Assembly (NCBI GenBank): GCA_033220425.1
Contig: CM065653.1
Location: 1,984,001 to 2,048,000, forward strand
Reading direction: 5' to 3'
Length of the DNA: 64,000 nucleotides
Origin: Lepraria neglecta
Lineage: Eukaryota; Ascomycota; Lecanoromycetes; Lecanorales; Stereocaulaceae
The notes below the pieces were generated by a model that had not been told where the DNA came from, did no database searches, and saw only the letters and a list, made by a program, of their open reading frames with translations. The translations under genes were made by a program, and so were the position numbers. Of this stretch, positions 56,656 through 64,000 are shown piece after piece (the stretch's first letter is position 1; each line of letters begins with the position of its first letter).

Positions 56656-57553
56656 ATGCCACTCATCCTCAAAGAATGCATGGACTTTTCTACTTTCTCT
56701 CCAATCGCCGACTGCGAATGTTCGTACAATTTCCCGTCTTTCCTGCGCATTTCGGGCGAGTATCTGATATGTTTGGGAGCAATGACTTGCTGACAGTTCC
56801 TTGAATCTGTCCTTGAGCGCTTTGCCCATTCACAGAAAGAGTAATTCTGATCCCAAAATTTGCGTAGGGCCGGCTACTACGACCCCTACCACCCATTCAT
56901 GCAGATCCTCTTCCCCGTCTTCGGCACCACCGCTGAGGCCAAATCCGCTCCTCTTCAATAGTCGAAGGAGCGGCAGTGGCAATGGCACAGCGATGACCCA
57001 ACTAGTCATTGGCTTTATGTCGAAGACGATGAGACTGGCGAGATTGTTGGGGGCGCGCAATGGCATCTGCATGAGACCAATCCGTGGGCGGAACCGTAGC
57101 CGAAGCTGGATGCGTATTGGTAGCCTGAGCGGGAAAGTAAAGGGTTTGTGAATGAGATGTTGGAGCAGGTTTATGGGCCGAGGAGGGTTAAGATGACCAG
57201 GCCGCATATGCGTGAGTATAACATTCTCAAGTTGACGTGTTGATTGAAGCAACGTAGCTTGAATCCCGTTGGTCTTTATTTGGTATGGCTAAGACTAACA
57301 TCTAGTGCTAAACATAATGTTCGTGCACCCAAACCACCGACGACGTGGAGCTGGGGCCCTCATGATGGAATGGGGCATGGATAAAGCCAAGGAGAAGAAA
57401 ATGGAAACGTTCGTCGAAGCCACTGATATGGGGAAGTCGCTGTATGAGCGCTTTGGATTGAGAGAGATGTATGTGGCTCATCTAGACGGTAGCTATCCAG
57501 ATCCGAGCGAAGAATGGACGAAGATGCAGGGAGAACTACTTCCTATGCATTAA
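56656..57553 (+). pseudogene. GNAT-family acetyltransferase, three in-frame stops
   Basis: Starts MPLILKECMDF at 56656; the next part is unclear. From about 56870 one frame reads as a fungal GNAT: YYDPYHPFMQILFPVFG, WHSDDPTSHWLYVEDDETGE, IVGGAQWHLHETNPWAEP, GFVNEMLEQVYGPRRVKMTR. TAG interrupts it at 56959-56961, 57097-57099 and 57121-57123. An in-phase intron (57212-57305, GTGAGT..TAG) joins to the acetyl-CoA-binding motif NHRRRGAGALMMEWGMDKAK and FVEATDMGKSLYERFGLREM, ending at 57553. Two stops stand where relatives have Gln (for example EPxP) and one where they have Trp (YWxP). Enzymes of this kind move acetyl from acetyl-CoA to small amines; the substrate is unknown. Confidence 0.8.
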
Positions 57554-58424
57554 TATTTTATGTGGAAGCCAGCTGAGGGGGTTTACGAGAAGGGTAAGAT
57601 GGTGGTACCTTGGGAAAGTGGAACGAATGGTCATTGAATTGGAATGGTAATCTTAAAAGACTGAGCGGCAGCGAAGGGGTACGACTTTCACATAGAGTCA
57701 TAGTGATTCTTTGGACAATCGCGGAATGATAGGTGCACACTCAATATACGCCATCAGTGAGAGGGGAAACAGACATGAGAAATGAGAGCTCGGCCGTTGC
57801 CGCGGATGCATACTCATGGCGATTACCACCGAACATATTCAGCATTTCACGGAGGCTCAAAAAAGCGCCCTGTATGGTCTGATCCTGGCATAGATGCATG
57901 AAAATGCTCCAAGATGCACCCTTTGAAGACGAGGGGTTCTCCTATCTTGCTCTTATATAGAAAACGTCATGCCGCTAGGGCTAGTAAGTTCTAATTTCAT
58001 TTTCTGACGAGTGATAAGTCCCCGTATTGAATGGATACTAGTCAGGCTCGTGCCACGAGTTTTGACACAGGTACTGTGACTGGTAGTGACAGGTACTTAG
58101 ACCGGCGACATTCTGGCATTGCCAAGCAAGAGCGTTGACTCAACGATTTCTCCCGACCTAAGGGGTGCATACAGCCGAGTGCCGCTCTCAGGGGGCAGCT
58201 TTAGGCGATCTGACAACCTACGCCGCCTCAGCCTTAAACGCCTTGTATCGTTGGCCTTGCCAGAAATTTTGAGACCGCGCATTGGCTGTTGTAACACCCT
58301 CTCCTTATAATCGCTCGAACCTGGCGCAATCATTCCAATTGAATAATTTGGCTTTCACCACAAACATGCGATAAAGACCAAGCCAAATTAGCTGCCTTCA
58401 AAATATCTTCCCCTTCCGCCAGCC
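57554..58424. other. Intergenic, no gene
   Basis: Nothing recognised; promoter of the small membrane protein at the right end. Confidence 0.45.
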
Positions 58425-58954
58425 ATGTCGTGGTTCTCCATCTTGCCCGCTAACCTTACCATCGTTGAGACCTGGATCATACGCTTCTTCGTAAGTCGAT
58501 CCACACCATTCTCGCACCAACAGTCGCGCTGACGTGCTCCCAATCTTCGCAGCTCCTCCTAGGCATAATCACAATCGGACCATGGGTCGCCTTCCTCGTC
58601 TACGACATGATCCTCTACGTATTCCGCGCAGTAGCCTACGAGATCCCCTACTACGGCGGCCGAGCACGCGGAAGACGGCGGCCTCGCGCCCCAAGTTTGA
58701 TAGAGAGACCCAATGGTAGGAGGAGGACATTCAGTATCAGTGGGGGATCTGGGAGTGGTAGTGCGAGTGATGATAGAGGGGGTTTGAAGAGGAGATCGTT
58801 GGATGAAGTGGAATCTAGTGGTGACGAAGTAGATGTCACTGAAGAAGAGAGCCGAGCGATACGGTCGACGGATTTATGGGACGCTGGCACAGACAGCCGA
58901 TTTCGTTCTGGAGCTGATGCGATCAAGACGGATACAACCAAGAAGCGGCGGTGA
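58425..58954 (+). CDS. Small membrane protein with charged tail
   Basis: Two exons (58425-58490, 58553-58954; 62-bp intron GTAAGT..CAG) encode 155 residues. MSWFSILPANLTIVETWIIR is followed after the splice by a hydrophobic segment LLLGIITIGPWVAFLVYDMI (about residues 23-42). Then comes an Arg-rich stretch (GGRARGRRRPRAP) and a Ser/Gly/Glu/Asp-rich tail with likely phosphorylation sites. One membrane span plus a positive flank suggests a type II or tail-in-cytosol protein of the ER or similar membrane. I do not recognise the family. The clean splice and ordered layout support a real gene. Confidence 0.7.
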
Positions 58955-59827
58955 TAGCAAGTGCGGGCCACGAATAATTGCCATCGGGCAGTCCCCAGCC
59001 ACAAGATATTTCGCAGCATGCCAATGAACATTACATCAGCTCATTAAGCCAGCAACATTGCGGTGCTCATGCTTGGTTGCTTCGACTAGTCGCGAGTCTT
59101 TTGCTCCAGCACTTGCGAGCTTGGAGAAAGCCTGTGGAGAGGCAGAAATAACAGAAATCGCCTCGAAGATCAAAACCAATACGGATTCACGAGTATACGC
59201 ACTGGCTCGGCGCGCACGTCTTTTAGGGCCGCAATCTGGTACTTCGTCATGCTCCCCGAGATCGAAATCCCAAGACGCCGCATGATTGGTCAACTCAACA
59301 ACCCCCAAGTCTCCAGCGTTACATTCTCCTCCATATATTGCAAAACTTCTCTAGTCGGGCTTCTCTTCCTATCTCTGTTTGCAGCGTCGTGACGTATTAG
59401 AATAGTGGGTGAACCTCTTTGTACTGGCGGATCTTCGGTTCGAGCCTGCGTCGGGATTAGAAATGGTGTGGTTTCAGCTAGGCAACAATAATCAAGGACG
59501 CTGATGTTCAGCTCGCTTTAAATTCCTATACGTCAGATCCCTTTTGCAGAACGAGACATTTCAATTAAAGTCATCTATGCTACGTATTCAACATGAAAGG
59601 AGGTGAATATTCCAAATCACAGGACCATCATGCTTGCGCCTTAGTGCTGTATAGCATTAAGAGCGATAAAGGAAAATAAGTACCTAGAATCTTGGGAGGC
59701 GACTTAAGGTCCGTTCATCTCACACATTGTAATATCTTCGTTCAATCTACTTTCCTCATATCAATCGCACCATTCTATTACACTTGCAGAATCTACTAGC
59801 CAAAAGACATCGACCTAAATATCCATC
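58955..59827. other. Intergenic, no gene
   Basis: No supported gene. A short GGTTCGAGCC near 59435 resembles a tRNA B-box but no tRNA stems fit. Confidence 0.45.
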
Positions 59828-60181
59828 ATGACTTCTCCCAACACCAGATCACAAGATAGACCTCCAGCCGATCCTATGATGATACTCCCCTGGTACGGTC
59901 CGCCCAAACCACAGGCTCGAGAAATCCCGCTCCCAACGCATCCTCTGGCTTCTCGAAGAACTCCACATCCCCTACTCTATCATAATCTACAAGCGTGACC
60001 AAAAAACAGGCGGGAACGCCGGCGGTTTCTCGTCGAAGTGTCGTTGGCGAGAGCGCTGAAGGGGAAGGATTATCCTTTGTTGAGTGGTTATGTGGAGAGG
60101 TTGAAGGCGAGGCCGGCGTTTGAGATGGCGGCAGAGAGGGTGGTGAAGGCTGATGGGGGGTATGAGGATAATTACGCTTAG
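59828..60181 (+). pseudogene. Glutathione S-transferase remnant, internally deleted
   Basis: In one frame LEKSRSQRILWLLEELHIPY appears (about 59910-59975), the N-terminal thioredoxin-like start of fungal GSTs, including the Ser-Arg-Ser-x-Arg-x-x-x-Leu-Leu-Glu-Glu pattern. About 30 codons later, in another frame, the extreme C-terminal GST part appears: GKDYPLLSGYVERLKARPAF, then EMAAERV. Some 100-150 residues that should lie between, including most of the helical domain, are missing. This is a deleted remnant, not a gene with an intron. Confidence 0.65.
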
Positions 60182-61143
60182 GGTCAGGGGACGGGAGGTG
60201 GGTTCCAGAAGGCGCAGAAGAGTATGATTGGTGTGAGTAGCAACTCAAGCCGACAAAATATCAAAAGGAATATCGTATACGAGAAACAAGGCGCACGCTG
60301 CACACAACCACCTTACATAGTAGACAAAAACTATCAACCTTATCACTTCCTCCCAGTCTTCACACTATTACCCAATTGTGTCCCCAATTTCGTCCCCAAC
60401 TTTCCGGCCGAGGCGGCCAAGTCAGCTCCAGGCACCAAATCGCTCATGGCTATGGGAGCGACTATGGCTTTGCCCACGCCTGTGCGAAACAGTCCTTAAA
60501 TAGCGCTAGGGCTTGAAGAGAATTTGGTCGTGGACGATACGCACCCTTTGCCATGGCGGACTTGAAGCCGGGTTTCGATACTGTATCGTCTGAGGGTTTT
60601 GGAGGCTGTTGGGTGGAATTCATTACGATGATTTAAAGCTTTTCTCACGGTATAGTTTTGAAGTCGCTTGACAATTGCAGAATTGTAAGTTGTGTGGACT
60701 TTGACAGAAGTCTCCATTTTTTTCTTATGCTTTCCCCGTATGTTGCCTAGAAGCAGAGTTTATATTCTAGAGCGGTAAGCTGATATTCAGCTTGGAGCAG
60801 GTAGATGATGTAAGTTGAGTACATCTCGTTGCTCAGCGAGCTAGTGGTCGTTGATAGCTCGCCATCCGAATTCAATCACGGCTGTCCAAATAATCAGGCG
60901 TCCATCTAGTAAGATTTGCGGTAAGAAATGCGAGACTTGCTCCAGTTAACGAGTTGAGGCTTGTCAATGAGAAATAGGATATCAGAACGAGGATAAGAGT
61001 ACGGTATCAAACTAAAACCTCTGAAGCGAAAACGTTTCGCCTTCTCCAAATGAACGCAAACCTGTCTAAAAGCCTGCCTGCCATCAAGCAAATTCCCGCT
61101 CGAAACATGATGTCAGAAATAAAAACCCCCCACATTGCATTCC
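60182..61143. other. Intergenic, no gene
   Basis: Nothing recognised; converging 3' flanks. Confidence 0.45.
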
Positions 61144-62915
61144 TTATGGCGAAGGAACATCTCTATGCTCCACCTGCTTAATCTCAGCTACCTTCTCAAT
61201 CTCGACCCCCTTCTCCCTCATCTCCCTAAATGCATCAATCCTCGCGGCCAATCCCGGTTCACCCGGCTTCGTCTTCCACGGCCTCGGCCTCCCATTCGCA
61301 AAAAGAAACTCAATCTCCTCAATGCTTTCCCCCGCCGTCTCAGGGTACGTCAAGAAAGCCTGAATGGCAGCGCCGAAACAGAGCGTGCCAAAGATAATAA
61401 AAGTCTTCCAGCTGATGTTTCCAAAGGCTGGAGGAACGAATAGCCCCAAAGCGAAATTGAAGAGCCAATTCGCTACAGACGCGAGCGCCATGCCTGTTGC
61501 GCGCGTCTCGAGGGACCAGACTTCTGCAGCGTAGACCCATGCTACCGGGGCGAGAGTGAGTGCGTAGACGATGATAATGAGATAGGCGAATGCGATGACG
61601 GTGTGCGCTGGTGTTGCAATGTGGCAATAGGCTGGGAAGGATAACTAGCTAATGAGGGCCCCCAGGGCCCCATATATGCCCAAAACAGACAAAGAACGGC
61701 TAGCAACAGGCTTCTGGAATCGCATAGAAAGCAATCAAGCAACGGATTGCAACAGCTGGGCCGCCCGTGACTTCGACGATGACGTTGAGGTTTCCTTGAA
61801 CACCGCCTGGGACGTATGTGCCGTAGCTCCCAAGCACGCCACCAAAAACGAATTGGCAGATTCCCATTCCCAATGCGCCGTAGATGAGGAGGGGGCGACG
61901 GCCTGTTTTATCGATGAAGAAGAATACGGCGCCCGTGAAGATGATGAAGAGTGCATATTGGACGCCTGAGGAGACGAGATTGACGTTTCCTGTTAAACCG
62001 GCCATTTCGAACACGTAGACGACGTAGTACGTCATTAAATTCGCGCCGGAAAGTTGTTGCCATGCTTGTGCGAAAGTTCCAGCGAAGGTACGTCGCCACA
62101 TGCCTTTTTGATGAATTTGCGCCAGCCTCGGAGGGCTTCGCGCTCGGCTTGGAGGACTGTGGTTATTTCTTCCCATTCGGCTACGACGAGAGGGTCGTTG
62201 ATGTCGCCGTGGGCTTGGATCCTGGCGAGGACATCGATAGCTTGTTTGGTGCGGCCGACTTTGGCTAGCCAGCGGGGTGAGCGGGGGAGGAAGGGGATTC
62301 CTAGCATTAAGATTACTGCTGGGATGAATTGGATGCCCCATGCTGTGCGGAAGGAGGCGGGGCCTGCGATGAAAGAGCAGCCATAGCCGACGAAGAGCAT
62401 GATGAAGATTCCCCATTCGATGGCTAGTTGCTGGATGACGATGATAGAGCCTCGTTTCTCCTTTTAGGCGATTTCGGCTAGGTATACGGGGACCTGTGAG
62501 GAGGTGATGCCGACGCAGATACCGTTGATGAGACGACCTCCAATGAGCATGCCATAGCCGTTGTAGGCGACTTGGATGGCAGTGCCGGCAAGCCAGAAGA
62601 GACAGGCGCAGAAGATTGCATCTCTGCGATCGATTCTGTCTGAGAGAGGACCAGCGAATAGAGCGCCAACGACAGAGCCAGCTGCTAACGCGGATCCAAT
62701 GGCGCCTTGGACGAGGCCGTGGGGATTGTTGAAGTAGGAAACGTATTGCTTTGTTCCAATAATGGCACTCATAGACGAGATGTCGAAACCGAAACCGGTC
62801 TTTCATTAGCTTGGTGCCTTAATCATGGGAACGAAGACACCCACAGCATCCCACCAATTGTTGCGATGACGGCAAGGAAATAGGTATTATATATCTTAGG
62901 CATTTCCAACCCCAT
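61144..62915 (-). pseudogene. MFS sugar transporter split by a MITE
   Basis: From ATG 62915 the minus strand reads IYNTYFLAVIATIGGML, an intron of about 55-60 bp, then GFDISSMSAIIGTKQYVSYF, GPLSDRIDRRDAI (sugar-porter loop motif), GRLINGICVGITSSQVPVYL, WGIFIMLFVGYGCSF, PRSPRWLAKVGRTKQA, QAWQQLSGANLMTYYVVYVF, and after the insert VYAAEVW, RATGMALASVANWLFNFALG and the tail TYPETAGESIEEIEFLF. Lesions: TAA near 62466 after AEIA, a one-base loss in an A run near 62106 (FIK/GMWRR), and a 143-bp MITE with its 5-bp duplication inside GGPA/HTVIAFAYLI (61607-61759). It would have imported a monosaccharide or similar sugar at the plasma membrane. Confidence 0.85.
61612..61754 (-). mobile_element. 143-bp MITE, copy 2, inside the sugar transporter
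   Basis: Same length and ends (TGTTGCAAT..ATTGCAACA) as copy 1, 95% identical in the opposite orientation. It is flanked by GCTGG at 61607-61611 and 61755-61759. Removing the unit and one GCTGG restores an uninterrupted transporter frame, which proves that the flank is a target duplication and that the element came in after the gene existed. Confidence 0.92.
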
Positions 62916-63720
62916 GAGCGGTCGTCATAGAGCAAAAGGGCGAATTGCTAAATGCAGGGCTACAGTCCTCTAACGAGGAAACGAGGAAATAATAAGATCG
63001 CAAACACGAACAAAGAAAGAAATAAAGGTCCCACTCTTTTGCTTATATATCTAATGTTTCACAGTAGGCTTCACCCCCCTGGGGCTGTCATTAGCCGGTT
63101 CAGCATCCAGCAGAGCCCCTCAATTCGATATGTCGTTACCCCGCAAGTCCTAACATTGTCGATCTTTCAGAACATGGCATTTTACCATTTAGCCGGTTGC
63201 TCAGCCGGAACATCATGGTCTTCACTTTCTCCAAATCAAGTATAATTCCCGCGCACTGTTAAAACAACGATCGACACTGCATGCCTCAGGTCTTTAACAA
63301 TTGGCTGGTAAATAAGCGGTTTTTAGGGATCTCCTTTGAAGCTTTGCGGGCGGCTATGTCCGATGTAAATCACTCCGTCAAATCAGGTTAAATGGCTAGC
63401 TTAATCTGGAGAGCAGACCTGCCAAAGCTCATTGCTCTTGTTAGGACCGATTGTAGCCTTTGGTTATCATGCTCTTCATATTCTTGGAGAGGCGTATTTA
63501 AATGCTAAAGCAATCATACGATGCACATTCCGGTCGACTCAGACAGATTTCCACTCACAGCAACAGCGACACTATCAAGACAGACGTTGAGCGATGCTTT
63601 TGTTCTTCTTTACTTCTTTCCTCGCGTGCTGTTTCCTCGCCTGTATCTTCGGAGGTCGTCCACTGTGGCTTCCGAAGGATGTGTTGCGTTCATAAATCCA
63701 TTATCGTCACCGCGTTCCTC
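62916..63720. other. Intergenic, no gene
   Basis: Promoter side of the transporter and 3' flank of the SSU1-like gene; nothing else recognised. Confidence 0.45.
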
Positions 63721-64000
63721 TTACACAAATTTTTCACCGTAATGCTTCGCCCACTGCTCCTCCTTCCCTTCTAAATCCTTCAAGCAAGGTGCAAAGAAGA
63801 TCTCGCCCGCCAGTGCCTTTCTGAGTGTTCCAGTGGCCACTACTATCCAGAGCAGCGCTACCGAGACCGAAAAACCTGTGCCAAGGACATCGAAGAATCG
63901 CGATGGCATTTCCTTGCCTATTTGTGTCGTCGAAACGGCGAACACACCGAGGGGGAATGTAAACCCCCACCACCCGATATTGAAGGGAAACTTGTTCCGG
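63721..64000 (-). CDS. SSU1: Sulfite/C4-dicarboxylate (TDT family) transporter, C-terminal part
   Basis: The gene runs off the right edge; about 93 C-terminal codons are present, ending with TAA at 63723-63721. They read FNIGWWGFTFPLGVFAVSTT, GKEMPSRFFDVLGT and VSVALLWIVVATGTLRKAL, the last two membrane segments of fungal Ssu1/Mae1-type transporters, followed by a short cytosolic tail. Ssu1 exports sulfite across the plasma membrane; Mae1 relatives take up malate, and this fragment does not separate the two for certain. The name is tentative. No lesion in the visible part. Confidence 0.75.
   Translation of the reverse strand, partial: RNKFPFNIGWWGFTFPLGVFAVSTTQIGKEMPSRFFDVLGTGFSVSVALLWIVVATGTLRKALAGEIFFAPCLKDLEGKEEQWAKHYGEKFV

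Noticed and set aside
59400-59460. Possible tRNA (GGTTCGAGCC)
   Set aside because: Flanking bases do not pair into a T stem or acceptor stem.
62054-62386. Plus-strand frames over the sugar transporter
   Set aside because: No motif; the minus strand carries the sugar-porter signatures.
1-64000. CRISPR arrays, bacterial operons or a secondary-metabolite core gene
   Set aside because: No regularly spaced direct repeats of that kind, and no polyketide synthase, NRPS, terpene synthase or UstY-type motif is visible. The window is eukaryotic.

Overview
This is nuclear DNA of a filamentous ascomycete (Pezizomycotina). The signs are short introns of about 50-240 bp with GT..AG borders, fungal core genes (ATG11, DEF1, HOM6, NHP6, a CENP-H kinetochore protein), HET-domain and F-box-like 'LPxEIRxxIY' family genes, and C:G-to-T:A changes of the kind left by repeat-induced point mutation (RIP). 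The F-box-like families suggest Dothideomycetes or a related class, but the sequence alone does not settle this.

Left part, about 0-27 kb, is accessory and decayed. It holds a broken F-box-like gene, an intact NAD(P)-dependent reductase, a frameshifted monocarboxylate-type MFS gene, a frameshifted small secreted Cys-rich gene, a complete but RIP-like 2.1-kb pogo/Fot1-type DNA transposon with 47-bp inverted repeats and TA target duplications, an N-truncated APH-like kinase beside an intact Nudix gene, an F-box/TPR-like gene, a heavily mutated HET gene, a 366-bp hAT-like MITE, a striking Kex2-processed Cys-rich repeat precursor, an SH3-less relative of Lsb1/Pin3, and another decayed F-box-like gene.

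Middle part, 27-54.5 kb, is mostly core and intact: an HVA/Tudor-domain protein, DEF1, a conserved unknown protein, HOM6, a CCDC174-like protein, an MFS transporter, an 8-exon conserved fungal protein, NHP6, CENP-H and ATG11. Three pairs are arranged head to head (DEF1/unknown, HOM6/CCDC174-like, CENP-H/ATG11). A decayed F-box-like gene and two tandem, frame-broken C2H2 zinc-finger genes lie between them.

Right part, 54.5-64 kb, is again accessory: an F-box-like pseudogene, a GNAT acetyltransferase pseudogene with three stops, a small membrane protein, a GST remnant, a sugar transporter split by a 143-bp MITE, and the 3' end of an SSU1/TDT-family transporter at the edge.

Two things stand out. 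First, the intron-containing, TATA-driven gene at 20.5-21.1 kb encodes a secreted precursor with three 35-residue, six-cysteine repeats, each ending in Lys-Arg, followed by two shorter four-cysteine units, so it should yield a family of Cys-rich peptides. Second, two 95%-identical 143-bp MITE copies with clean 5-bp target duplications lie about 49 kb apart, one of them inside a transporter gene. Coding lesions fall only in dispensable families while long core genes are clean, which argues for real gene decay rather than poor sequence.
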